Assembly (NCBI GenBank): GCA_951640165.1
Contig: OX621242.1
Span: forward strand, 20,642,001-20,706,000
Direction of reading: 5' to 3'
Origin: Pseudoips prasinana
Lineage: Eukaryota > Arthropoda > Insecta > Lepidoptera > Nolidae
Length of the DNA stretch: 64,000 nucleotides
The notes under the pieces were generated by a model. That model saw only the letters and a program-made list of their open reading frames with translations. It did not search any database and had not been told where the DNA came from. Shown piece after piece: positions 33,481-44,378 of the stretch. Numbering within the stretch: the first letter of the stretch is position 1; each line of letters opens with the position of its first letter. A program made the translations under genes and the position numbers.

Positions 33481-33950
33481 TGAATACTTATTTCAATATC
33501 CCACTGAACTAAAGACACAGTCCACTTTCCTATTTATACAACAATCTGTCTTCGATATCGCGATAGAGAGATGTTTGTATGATGTTTTAATATTTGCTTT
33601 TCCACTTTTTAAATCATATGTCAAAGATAAAATTAAAATCATCATAGTATGAATGTATTAAGCTAGATATTAAAATATTAAGAAGAGGTTGTACAAAGTT
33701 CGTAAAGTTCAAACAACTCTTCTAACAAGAATAAAAAGTTTTCATACTAGGTACTTAAGTATATTTACCTTGTATGCAAACTACTCAGAACTCCCTTGCA
33801 CTGTTATAACGAAGTCAAATTAAAAATTGTTACAATGCAAACTCAGCTGAACTAATTTAGCTGTAAGAAAATCAAGTAAGTTCTACTATTAATTTATATC
33901 GTAAGTATATCATTTATTAAGATACGTCGGTCATAGTAAAATTCGGTATA
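33481..33950. other. Gene-free stretch
   Basis: Nothing recognisable. Confidence 0.5.
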
Positions 33951-34134
33951 ACCTACTAATATTATAAATGCGAAAGTTTGTGACTGTGTGAGTGTGTATG
34001 TTTGTTACTTCTTCACGTCTGAACAGCTAGAGCGATTTTAATAAAAATTGGTATGGAGTTAGCTGACACCCTGGATTAACACATAGGCTATAATTTATAA
34101 AGTTTTATGCGGGTAAACCGCGGGGCACAGCTAG
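33951..34134 (+). mobile_element. Helitron-like element, 184 bp
   Basis: Begins ACCTACTAATATTATAAATGCGAAAG and ends GCGGGTAAACCGCGGGGCACAG-CTAG followed by T. GCGG-GTAAA-CCGC forms the small 3' hairpin expected of Helitrons. The same family is at 52083-52214. Confidence 0.8.
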
Positions 34135-34436
34135 TACAATCTAATTTAAAAAACAACGCTGCTGATTTTGAAATTTGTTACGTAATTAAATTGTAGTGTA
34201 CTACAAAATTACTATTAGATCATGGTGAATATAACAAAACAAAATTACATGTTTGTTCTTAAAATAGTCAGTAGTAAATGTATGATCAAAATGCTTAAAA
34301 ATAGTTCCTACTCTTTATTTATCTTCTGTATAACGACGTTAGGTGTACTTAGGGGGCTCTTTGGCCAACAGAGAGATTAAGTTAATAACAAAAGTATGAT
34401 TATGGTTATACTTCAGTATGAATTACAATGCAGCAC

Positions 34437-35095
34437 TATCACCATATCAGTCGAAAGACGTCCAAATCTAGACAAAGGCCTCCCGAAATATTTTCACAAT
34501 GCAGTTGTGTCTATCATTTGGAAGGGTATGCTATTATCACCACGCTTGGTAGACGGGTTGGTGATCGCAATATGATGTTCTGTTGGGGCTGCCCCGCTTC
34601 TGTAGCGCGTCAGGGATGTTCGCTGAAGCGCGAGTAGACTGTTTTTTAACTACTATGCGCAAAAGGTGTGCATCTTTGGTGCGCAGGGTGCGGGCTAGCT
34701 CAAACAGTTTACTGGCAATGATTGCAGACAGGCTGGACTGCATATATGTAAATCGCTGCTGTTCAACTTCGCATGGAGTGGTGCAGCGGTGACTGTAATA
34801 CATTTTTTAATTTATTGTTATTTTAGTTTTTAATATTTTTGTAATTTACTAACATAGGCTTAAGTTTTTGTTCTTATGTATTACTAACCAAAAATGAGTC
34901 ATTGATACTTGATAATAAAGGATTTATTATTATTATTATAGTACGCAGAGAGACGCTGCCGCCTGTTCTTGGGAAGGTATTCCCTCAGGACGACTTCTAC
35001 GCCGTCAATTCTATGCCATCAGCAAACTATACCATACTATACTCACGGGCTTTATATTGAATTGACCAATCCAGCGGTAAGCCACGACGGGTTCC
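34437..35095 (-). repeat. E family repeat, split by a LINE insertion
   Basis: Left part 34437-34581 (CAGTCGAAAGACGTCC, ATTATCACCACGCTTGGTAGACGGGTTGGTGATCGCAATATGATG) and right part 34941-35095 (AGTACGCAGAGAGACGCTGCCGCC, GGTATTCCCTCAG) together match the 16.2-kb copy. The 34582-34940 interval is a LINE tail. Confidence 0.7.
34582..34940 (+). mobile_element. LINE 3' fragment inserted in E repeat
   Basis: The coding tail, open for 68 codons (GLPRFCSASGMFAEARVDCF, TMRKRCASLVRRVRASSNS), ends TGA at about 34790 and resembles the C-terminus of Jockey/R1-type reverse transcriptases of moths. A ~130-bp 3' UTR and an (ATT)n tail (34923-34939) follow. 5'-truncated. Confidence 0.7.
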
Positions 35096-35902
35096 GCTGT
35101 GTTTATGAGATTAATAGATTTTATTTTTGTGTATTACTAATGAAATATTTATCAAAAATAACAAAAATATTCACTGTACGTATGATGCAGTGATTAATAA
35201 GCAGGTAGTAGCCTAGTAAAATGTATATAATTGTTTGCAGTTATTAGGGTAGACTCTCTTTGACGCTCAATATAAAGTGATGTTATATTATGTCAATTAT
35301 AATTTTGATTTTGTACCATTTTTGTCTTGTAAATTTTATATCAGATGTTATATTTAAAACCTTTTTCATATCCGTTACGGTCTAGAGCCGTAGCACCTGG
35401 TTAACTAACTGCGAACAATATTTGTCACTTTGCTACAAGATTTTAGCGGGTTGCCTATCGATGGTTGTAGTCAAATCTTGTCAGTTATTTATTCATTCCA
35501 TAATTATATTCGTCATCATCTTTATTCAAATCAGTCAACTCTTAGAACTTCATTTTACTAAGAATGCAACTGCAGATAATTGTATATACCGAGACCCATG
35601 TCCACAGTATATAATTGTATACCGTGTATGAAACTCAATTGCTGATAGGAAGAGGTATGTTTTTTTCCATAATATCGATTTCAAAAGTCAAGAACAAAAC
35701 TCAATGTCAGCAAATTCGATTAAAGCTGCAATCTGATGCTTGCAAATATGCATACAATTTTCAGTGTTCCGGGATGACTCAGGGCCAGGCCTAATTGCGT
35801 GATTGTTAGCAACTCAAATAATAATAATTATTTTTAATCATTTATTTCAGAACCAGACCATTTCAGTTCTATTTGTTGGATTGTCACGTGGGTTGCAAGC
35901 TG
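35096..35902. other. Gene-free stretch
   Basis: AT-rich; frames such as 35422-35631 have hydrophobic chance composition but no family match. Confidence 0.5.
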
Positions 35903-35974
35903 TGCGGTGAACGTAAGTTATGAATGATGTATAACTTACGTTCACCGCAGACCATCAGGCGGGCCATATGCTAG
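35903..35974 (+). repeat. 19-bp perfect hairpin next to a Helitron-like 3' end
   Basis: TGCGGTGAACGTAAGTTAT (35903-35921) is repeated inverted at 35931-35949 (9-base loop), followed by GACCATCAGGCGGGCCATATG-CTAG and T at 35975. CTAG|T may be a Helitron terminus; no 5' end was identified. Confidence 0.55.
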
Positions 35975-35975
35975 T

Positions 35976-36456
35976 TTGCCGAATTTAATCCAACCAAATC
36001 CGCGGTCTGGGTATGGTTTCGTAGTGTTTTGTCACAGTATACTTTGACATATTTTTGATCTGGAGTTTTCATTTTCTATAGTGATTTTACGTCATTTTTA
36101 CTGGCCCACAAAAGTTTTTTGATTTAGTGGACTATTACATATCAACTCCAGAGCCTTCTAACCCGTAGCTATAAAATTTCTACTTTTAATTGTTATATAA
36201 ACGCCATGGGAATACTTTACACATGTGTATATAATAGGCATTCACCTACATAGTGCAGGTGTACTCCTATTTAATATAACACTATTTGCTACGTACTTAC
36301 TGATTCCTTTTAACTTTCTCCTTTACTAAATTGTTACCTCTTTTACCCTTCTTTATTTTACACATCTCTTGTCCATCCTATGCCTGTAAGAAATTTGTAC
36401 ATTATTATGGTACTATGTATTTATTTTCTACTTTTGTAAATTATTTAATTTAGTGT
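35976..36456. other. Gene-free stretch
   Basis: Nothing recognisable. Confidence 0.5.
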
Positions 36457-36457
36457 A

Positions 36458-36592
36458 CAGACGCCAGCACATTCAGCTACCCAAATCTGTAAAATTTCTT
36501 TAATAGCTTTTCAACTTTATCACAAAACCATAAGGTTCTCTTTTAATTGGGGAAATATGACAGATTGGGGTAGCTTGATGTGCTGGCGTCTG
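36458..36592. mobile_element. 135-bp MITE, copy 1 (TA target duplication)
   Basis: Terminal inverted repeats of about 40 bp: CAGACGCCAGCACATTCAGC at the left and its reverse at the right, both running on through CTACCC-AATCTGT. It is flanked by TA on both sides, as for Tc1/mariner elements. Most of the element folds into a hairpin. A second copy of exactly the same length is at 39337-39471. Confidence 0.88.
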
Positions 36593-37464
36593 TACATAAC
36601 ATAAAGGGTATTGCTTTGTATTGTTTATCTGAGGGATACATGACTTTAACACATTTTGTTTATATTAAAGACCCATTTACGAAAATAAAGGAAGGAAACA
36701 AAATGCCAAATGTTAAAATCAGTTGACTAACAAATATGAAGGTACTTTTTTATGAGTCTACGAGTTCCACCATTACAAACGTCCGAACGCCGACAGCTTA
36801 CATGTAAAGTAGAACGGTGCGATTTCCGGTGACGTTCAATAGAATTGTACGTGGCTATTACGGAAACTGCGCTATAGTCGAGGAAATAAGATGTCACTCA
36901 AAACTCGCGGTGACTGGCGACGTGTCACGCGTGTCCGTCTGTCGTCCCACGTATACTGAATTGTTGGATATTTTAAGGGAACAAAGTACTGTGAACATTA
37001 TGAATGTATTACAGGAATGTTATTGCTCTATCAAAATGATTTAGATACGTATTTGTTTGACTTCGAATTTGTAACAGACCTTTTGGTCACATCGAGATTC
37101 TGGACATATGAATTAGTTGTCATGTCATAATATGTTTAATATCTGCTGCTATTCATGAACACGATTCATTTGAAACTTTAGCTTTGTTAAGGCCTTTTCA
37201 TATTTCCGAGTCTTTTAAGGAAGCAATGTTAAGTCTATGTTTTGGGCTTTGGATGTTTAGATTTCAAATAAATTATATCTTCGTATAGTCTTACTAAGTT
37301 ACATGAAATTAAAATTTAAAAGACTCCAAAATTATACACCTCTAGATATTATACATAAAACTTTATATGATACTAATTCTGTACAACAAAATGAGAGCAA
37401 ACATTATGACACTAACTGTTTGAATTTTGACTGATTTATTGATATCTCAACATTTAATTATGGA
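36593..37464. other. Gene-free stretch
   Basis: No recognisable gene. The frame 36817-37044 (+, 75 aa) has a CG-rich start but no family feature. Confidence 0.45.
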
Positions 37465-37700
37465 TATAAGTATGTATGCAACCTAAACCGGCGAGCATAT
37501 ATGAAGAATATAAAGACAGTAATCGAGGCAAAAGACGTGTGCAAAGATCATGACAAAAAGAAATCCGTTGTCCCTGCCTACCCCTCTGGGAAACAGGCGT
37601 GAGTCTATGTATGTATGTATTTATAAAATAAAAGTAATGTATATGGTATATCAGTTATCAGATTTGCATAGCATAAGGCCAGCTGAATTTGGAATAGTAA
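37465..37700 (+). mobile_element. S1 SINE 3' half interrupted by a Q LINE tail
   Basis: S1-like GATATAAGTATGTATG at the left and GTATGTATTTATAAAATAAAAG...TATCAGTTATCAGATTTGCATAGC at the right flank the insert 37482-37606. The S1 5' half is not recognisable. Confidence 0.65.
37482..37606 (+). pseudogene. Q family LINE coding tail, copy 1
   Basis: ACCTAAACCGGCGAGC, then the open reading MKNIKTVIEAKDVCKD...PAYPSGKQA ending in TGA, then a GAGTCTATGTATGTATGTA tail. The same reading frame and stop are kept in the copies at 38.9 kb and 55.4 kb, which argues that this is the C-terminus of a LINE protein (inference). Confidence 0.65.
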
Positions 37701-38694
37701 TGTATTAAATAGAAAACTATAACCACGTTGCCATAAAATGTATAATACGTAAAGTCACGCCCACGCTGCATCCTTAGGAATACGGTCGTCACATGCTGTG
37801 CACTATAGGCATACCGCGCATACAAGTATGTGTGTGACACAGTGCCATGCATGAACAAAGCAGCTTATTTGACTACACAAAATAATTAAAACAACCAAAA
37901 CGTGTACCTATATTTTTGCTACATCGTTAAATTGATTTCACTGGTAAATAGGATCTAGTAGCATTTTGTTATCATTCTTTTTAAGATCTAGTATGGTACT
38001 TATTAATTATATACTTTGTTTAAGCAAAGTATTTAAAAAGTGCTCACCGTAAACTTTTTGTTGATATGAAACACGAATTCCATAGAGTAACAAAAATGTT
38101 CTAAGACTCCGCTCCTTAGTGGAAAAATTAAAGTCAATATGATTTAATTTAAAATTATGTTATAATGAAAATTAAATCTTAGGTGGTTGTTAATACTTTG
38201 TTTTATGTTCGTTCCCATTAGAGCGATTGACGATGCAGCGATGGGGCGTACCACCGCGGCATCATTAATTTGCATAGATAGTTTTAAAATTTTAACATTT
38301 AATTTAATTACTGACTGATAAAAAAACCGACCAATTAGAAAGTTATTCGTTAATTTAATTAAACGTCGTTTCAAGCACCCATAAAAATAGTTTAAGTAGG
38401 TTAAGTTTCCTCGATTTAAAAGGCCATTTAAAATAAAATTAACGTGAACGTACAGTAAAATCAATTCACAAGCATCCCCTTTTATTGCCCTTTCAGTTAA
38501 CGTAGAACGTTCTATAATTCAAATTATAAGATGTCGTGGGTCGCATAAAGCTAGGCCATAACTTCCAGGTCTTCAAGACCTCGGATAAGGAACTGTTATT
38601 GCGGAAGCAGGTTAACGTTTGGAGAGAACGGCTTCACAGACTGTTGAGTAACCAGTGCACTGGAGATGGCTTAGGGTTGCCAACCATACTGAAA
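37701..38694. other. Gene-free stretch
   Basis: AT-rich, no recognisable gene. 38540-38690 might be a repeat fragment. Confidence 0.45.
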
Positions 38695-38699
38695 GTGGA

Positions 38700-39105
38700 A
38701 TAGTATATTTTTTTTTTTGTTCCAGTCCCACCCGGGCCAAAACTTTGTGCGATGAACACGATAATTTTTCTGGGTCTGGGTGTAATTTATCTATAATATG
38801 TATGTATTTAGAAATATATAAGTATGTTTATACTTAATATAAACCTAAACCGGCGAGCTACATGCTCGCCGGTTTAGGTTTATGTAGAATATAATGACAG
38901 TAATCGAGGCAAAAGACGTGGGCAAAGATTGTGCCACATGGAAAGCCGATGTCTCTGCCTACCCCTCTGGGAAACAGGCATGAGTCTATCTATGTATGTT
39001 TATCAGTTGTCTGGTTGCCACAGTACAGGCTTTGCCTAGATTGGGATCAGATGGCAGTGTGTTAGTTGTCCCAAGATATTTATTTATTTATTTGTCTGAT
39101 GACTA
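38700..39105 (+). mobile_element. S1 SINE interrupted by a Q LINE tail with hairpin
   Basis: Left S1 part: CCCACCCGGGCCAAAACTTTGTG...TGGGTCTGGGTGTAATTTATCTATAATATGTATG. Right part: TCAGTTGTCTGGTTGCCACAGTAC...TTGGGATCAGATGGCAGTGTG...TTGTCCCAAGATATTTATTTATTTATT. The insert lies between repeated GTATGTTTA phrases. Confidence 0.7.
38839..38990 (+). pseudogene. Q family LINE coding tail, copy 2, with 20-bp hairpin
   Basis: Starts with a perfect inverted repeat (38839-38858 and 38864-38883, 5-base loop) made of the Q start AAACCTAAACCGGCGAGC. It then reads NIMTVIEAKDVGKD...VSAYPSGKQA, TGA, and a CTATCTATGTATG tail. Confidence 0.68.
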
Positions 39106-39235
39106 GTGGTTGCCATTGTTTATAATGTCTTGCTAGAGACGTCACTAACATGTTTCTGATATTATATAAATTTTTCAAGGCATTAGTCTTTTTAACCATA
39201 GTAAAAATAGCACTTATTTCAGACAAAATCGAACC

Positions 39236-41352
39236 TCTTAAACATCTGTGATGCTCTCTCTCTCTCTCTGTGTATGTGTGTGTAGTGGATTTTAGCCAAA
39301 AATTAGTTGGCTGGACTAGCTACTACTATGTTTGTACAGATGCCAGCACATCAAGCTACCCCAATCTGTCAAATTTCCTCAATTGAAAGTGAACCTTATG
39401 CTTTTGTGATAAAGTTGAAAATCTATAAAAGAAATGTGACAGATTGGGGTAGCTGGATGTGCTGGTGTCTGTAGACAAACTACTATAAAGTTTCCTGCGC
39501 AGACAGTGGATGGAGTTTTATCAAAAATAAATTCGATGATGAGGCAACCCTAGGTTTAAGTAGGTACCTATTAAATAATATGTTAGTGTCTTCATGTATA
39601 TGTCATGTAATGTAAAGTTTAGAGGTAAGTATATGAAGCGTCTCCTTGACGTTGTGTCCCAAAGTGTAACTTTACCTGCAATAATTTTGAAATGAATTTG
39701 CTTAAACGTCTGTGATACTCTCACTCTCTCTGGTGGTTTCAGCATGCATTTGGCTGGACTATATGAATAAGCGGATTGAGAGTCCCGTCATGCGCCAGCT
39801 GTGTTTGTACCCAAACTGCACTACAAAATGTCGTGCGCAGACCATGGATGAAGTTTCAAACATGAATTCGATGATGAGGCAACCCTACGTTTAAGTAGGT
39901 ACAAACATGTTAGTGTCTTCATGTATATGTCATGTAATGTAAAGTTTAGAGGTAAGTATATGAAGCGTCTCCTTTACGTCGTGTTCCCAAGGTGTAACTT
40001 TACCTGCAAATAGTTTTGAAATGAATTTGCTTAAACGTCTGTGATACTCTCACTCTCTCTGGTGATTTCAGCCAGCATTTGGCTGGACTATATTAATAAG
40101 AGGATTGAGAGTCCCAACAGCTGTGTTTGTACACAAACTGCACTACAAAATGTCGTGCGCAGATCATGGCTGAAGTTTCAAAAATAAATTCGATGATGAG
40201 GCAACCCTAGGTTTAAGTAGGTGCCTATTAAACATGTTAGTGTCTTCATGTATATGTCATGTAATGTTAAGGTTAGAGATGAGTATATGAAGAGTCTCCT
40301 TGACGTCGCGTTTCCATGGTGTAACTTTACCTGCAAATAGTTTTGAAATGAATTTGCTTAAACATCTGTGATACTCTTACTCTCTCTGGTGGTTTCAGCC
40401 AGCATTTGGCTGGACAATATTAATAGGCGGATTGAGAGTCCCGCCATGCGGCAGCTGTGTTTGTACACAAACTGCACTAGAAAATGTCGTGCGCAGACCA
40501 TGGATGCAGTTCCAAACATGAATTCGATGATGAGGCAACCCTACGTTTAAGTAGGTACAAACATGTTAGTGTCTTCATGTATATGTCATGTAATGTAAAG
40601 TTTAGAGGTAAGTATATGAAGCGTCTCCTTTACGTCGTGTTCCCAAGGTGTAACTTTACCTGCAAATAGTTTTGAAATGAATTTGCTTAAACGTCTGTGA
40701 TACTCTCACTCTCTCTGGTGATTTCAGCCAGCATTTGGCTGGACTATATTAATAAGAGGATTGAGAGTCCCAACAGCTGTGTTTGTACACAAACTGCACT
40801 ACAAAATGTCGTGCGCAGATCATGGCTGAAGTTTCAAAAATAAATTCGATGATGAGGCAACCCTAGGTTTAAGTAGGTGCCTATTAAACATGTTAGTGTC
40901 TTCATGTATATGTCATGTAATGTTAAGGTTAGAGATGAGTATATGAAGAGTCTCCTTGACGTCGCGTTTCCAAGGTGTAACTTTACCTGCAAATAGTTTT
41001 GAAATGAATTTGCTTAAACATCTGTGATACTCTTACTCTCTCTGGTGGTTTCAGCCAGCATTTGGCTGGACAATATTAATAGGCGGATTGAGAGTCCCGC
41101 CATGCGGCAGCTGTGTTTGTACACAAACTGCACTAGAAAATGTCGTGCGCAGACCATGGATGAAGTTCCAAAAATGAATTCGATGATGAGGCAACCCTAG
41201 GTTTAAGTAGGTACCTATTAAACATGTTAGTGTCTTCATGTATATGTCAAGTAATGTTAAGGTTAGAGGTGAGTATATGAAGAGTCTCCTTGACGTCGCG
41301 TTTCCAAGGTGTAACTTTACCTGCAAATAGTTATGAAATGAATTTGCCCTTG
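39236..41352. repeat. ~328-bp tandem array with dimeric (656-bp) higher-order structure
   Basis: The phrase GTAACTTTACCTGCA recurs at 39665, 39993, 40321, 40650, 40977 and 41311 (spacing 327-334). Units alternate between type A (GTCCCGCCATGCGGCAGCTG) and type B (shortened to GTCCCAACAGCTG); the two B units (from 40030 and from 40686) are almost identical over ~328 bp. Each unit has a CT-rich run ending in TTTCAG and, about 200 bp later, AGAGGTAAGTAT or a diverged form, resembling 3' and 5' splice sites. Short frames inside (IESPAMRQLCLYTNCT...) stop within the unit. The first, most diverged unit is split by a MITE at 39337. Confidence 0.85.
39337..39471. mobile_element. 135-bp MITE, copy 2, inside the tandem array
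   Basis: Same TIRs (CAGATGCCAGCACATCAAGC and its reverse) and length as 36458-36592, flanked by TA. Its removal restores a normal array unit (TGTGTTTGTA-CAAACT), so the MITE inserted into an existing array unit and was not amplified with the other units. Confidence 0.88.
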
Positions 41353-42048
41353 TAAAAATACGAATCAAACTGAAACCAGCCAAATAAAAGTCACATGGAA
41401 TCTATTTTATCGCCCCTGTAAATGTTATCCTTGCAAATGGCTAACGGTAAATGCTTTTATAATAATGCGCTTAGGTACAATAAAGTTTAATGTATCAATA
41501 CATTACACAGGATTCCGTGCTTGTAAGCGTATATTAATGTTTTTAGTTAGTCATATACCACTAAAAACTGGAATGAATAATTAAGTTTGTTTCAATGAAA
41601 AATACTGTTTTCGTCAGAATCATTGTTCTATTTTTCCTTAAACATCTGTCTAATAAAATTATGTCAGATTTGTTGCATCATATACTTCGGATACAAGGAG
41701 AATTAGTCCTTTTTAACATTTTTAATCATCATCATCTGTAGAAGAAATAATAAAAAAAAGCATAAGTTAACGAAAAAAAATCCTAAATAAGACCCCATTA
41801 AATTATATCCATATTTTTTTATACCCCACTTGATCTGATTCACTTTGATATGCTACTTCAGCTATTGTGGCAAAAATAAATAAATAATATGCTACTACTG
41901 GCTTGTAAGATTATTTATTTTTTAATGATATAAGCTACTTATTTAGACTACATCCTTTATTGGCAAATAAAGGCTGTATTTTAATACAGCAAAAGCTAAG
42001 AGTTTCACTAGTGAAATATAAAAAATAAACAAAATTTTTACATAATTT
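41353..42048. other. Gene-free stretch
   Basis: AT-rich; nothing recognisable. Confidence 0.5.
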
Positions 42049-42225
42049 GACTGCACGTGTGGCGCAACGGCTCGCGGGTTCGAATCACGCGCTGGACATC
42101 TATTTGTGTGACCCATGAATATTTCTTCTGAGTCTGGATGTAAATTGTATGTGGATGTCTATTATATTTGTCTGTAGAGTACCCCGCGACACAGGGCTTA
42201 AATTCCCTAGAGCGGCCGTTGTTTT
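42049..42225 (+). mobile_element. SINE family S2, copy 4, with head deletion
   Basis: GACTGCACGTGTGGCGCAACGGCTCGCGGGTTCGAATCACG: about 25 bp between A and B boxes are lost. The body continues to GTACCCCGCGACACAGGG and AGCGGCCGTTG. Confidence 0.82.
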
Positions 42226-42781
42226 GAAAAAACCAAAAAAAAAATTCTTTTATCACACTATAAATCAGCAGATATGTTGTGATTGGTATTCTAATCTGAT
42301 TTGCTCACCATCTCAAAATAAAAGTTAAAATCATCTGCTGTACAACAGTGACCTTTTAAAATTCCTTAAAGTTATTTGAAACGGCCTTTAAAAGTTCTTC
42401 GTCGAAGAGTTGTTAGTGCCTAAAGAATTTTACTCTTATAAAGTAGAGAATTTCACAAATCATATTAAATTAAGCATACAGTAATTTGAAGACCTATCAA
42501 GTTTGAAGTAATACATTTTAATCCCCTTGTATCATACAAATAAATATTTTTAATAGGTTTTGATATTTTTTTCTTTGTTCTAGAAGGTACTTCATCATAT
42601 CAAATGTCGGTACAGTAAGAGATATAAAATACGCAAACAAACATAAAGAGATAGCTCAATTTAAAGATAATATTATAACAATTATTAATAGTAAGTCATA
42701 CAAATACAATTCTATGCATTGATAGAACAGGTACAAGAGAATATTGCAATGAGATTAGATCAAATTCAAATAATTCGAATG
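42226..42781. other. Gene-free stretch
   Basis: AT-rich; nothing recognisable. Confidence 0.5.
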
Positions 42782-43747
42782 AAAAAAGTGAGGTGTTCCT
42801 CGAAGCGCTCCTATTTTGAGGCGCTCCTAATGAGGCGCTCTTTTTTGATTTCTCGGGGCGCACCTTATAGTAGCGCTCCCGATAACAACTAAAAATAATA
42901 ACATTTTATTCCTCGAAGCGCACCTGTGATTAACTTTCGAATAGAGATAGGACTAACTGAAACTATCGATAATAAGTAAAACACGTTTTTTTATACAATT
43001 TGCAAAATCTCTATACTCCTTGAATTTAGATTGATTTAAAAAAAGTAATCCTGGTTAATATGGACAAAGACAACTGTATCAGTCAGTATATACTTTAATC
43101 TCTGGCGATGGGCCCGCGCGGCACGGGAGCACTGCACATATACGCCGCAGCCCCGGACCCCCATTGTATCCTAGATAGTCGCGTCACAAATCGTGTTTAC
43201 CGGGTTCACACGAATCCAGCCGAGCATTTCCGCAACTTTACTTAAAATTGCAGAGTTTTGTTTTGTTGTGTTTAACTCACAAGTTGCGCGAATGTGTCCC
43301 GTAGGCTCAAGTGAAGCTATGAACTGAAGAAAGTTCGTTTATTTAAGAAAGTTTGTGCAATAAGGCAGTTTTTGTTAGCATGGTACCAATTGCTGGACCA
43401 AGTAATAGAAACGCGCTAAGTAAATATATACAAAGCAGAAGCTGATACAGTTTTCTTTGTCCATACAAACCAGGATCACTATACTTTTTTTAAACCAATC
43501 TATGATCAAGGAGTATAGAGTTTTTGCAAATTGTGTAAAATAACGTTTTACTTATTATCGATCGTTTCAGTTAGTATCATATCTCTATTCGAAAGTTAAT
43601 CATAGGTGCGCTTCGAGGAATAAAAAGTTAATATTTTTAATTGTTATCGGGAGCGCTACTAAAGGGCGCGCTCCGAGGAATAAAAAAGGAGCGCCTCATT
43701 AGGAGCGCCTCAAAATAGGGGCGCTTCGAGTAACACCTCAAAAAAGT
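42782..43747. mobile_element. Non-autonomous DNA transposon with ~300-bp TIRs and 8-bp TSD
   Basis: The element 42790-43739 (950 bp) is flanked by perfect AAAAAAGT duplications (42782-42789 and 43740-43747). It starts GAGGTGTTCCTCGAAGCGCTCC and ends with the matching reverse (GGGGCGCTTCGAGTAACACCTC). Arms match over about 300 bp (42790-43085 with 43440-43739), including CGATAATAAGTAAAACA and TAGATTGATTT blocks. The ends carry several GAGGCGCTCC/GGAGCGCCTC subrepeats. The ~350-bp centre begins with a GC-rich part (GATGGGCCCGCGCGGCACGG) and has no transposase frame. Long TIRs with an 8-bp TSD fit a Mutator-like, hAT or P-type origin; the superfamily is unresolved. Confidence 0.88.
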
Positions 43748-43882
43748 ATCTAACAACTTAAACAATAACGACTTAATCTAAATAAATACCAGAATATCTG
43801 AGACTCGCAGTATGTTGATCGAATTCATATATAGCCTAACAATTGTATGCAAAATATTATAAAAACACTTCAATATTAAATA

Positions 43883-44069
43883 GGTGCGAGTCGGACTCGC
43901 GCACGAAGGGTTCCGTTTTTATAGCGGCAACAGAAATACATCATATGTGAAAATTTCAACTGACTAACTATCACGGTTCATGCGATACAGCCTGGTGACA
44001 GACGGAAAGACACAGCGAAGTCTTAGTAATAGTCCCGATTTAACCTTTGGGTACGGAACCCTAAAAAAG
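43883..44069 (+). repeat. L family repeat, copy 2, internally deleted
   Basis: TAGGTGCGAGTCGGACTCGCGCACGAAGGGTTCCGT at the left and GGGTACGGAACCCTAAAAAA at the right, with most of the L interior missing. Confidence 0.7.
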
Positions 44070-44378
44070 AATTGGGATAAAAGAGGATTTTGGTTGGGAT
44101 GCAGCACTATTATTAGTACGTGTCCCTATAACTGCTTGAGTGTTGACGTTGACGAACCTTAAATAAATAAATAATATGTTGTTTTTTAGTCAGAAGCGAA
44201 GTCTTAGTAATAGAGTCCCGATTTAACCTTTGGGTACGGAACCCTAAAAAAGAATTGGGATAAAAGAGGATTTTGGTTGGGATGCAGCACTATTATTAGT
44301 ACGTGTCCCTATAACTGCTTGAGTGTTGACGTTGACGAACCTTAAATAAATAAATAATATGTTGTTTTTTAGTCAGAT
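44015..44378 (+). repeat. 183-bp recent tandem duplication
   Basis: GCGAAGTCTTAGTAATAG...TTGTTTTTTAGTCAGA occurs at 44015-44195 and again at 44196-44378, with a 2-base difference (AG inserted) as the only length change. It includes the right end of the L repeat. Confidence 0.9.

Noticed and set aside
39236..41352. CRISPR-like array
   Set aside because: Units are ~328 bp with no short repeat/spacer alternation; it is a satellite-like tandem array in an animal genome.
41051..41383. 110-residue open frame on - across the array end
   Set aside because: It lies antisense across repeat units, and its sequence is only the reverse of the tandem unit; no family features.
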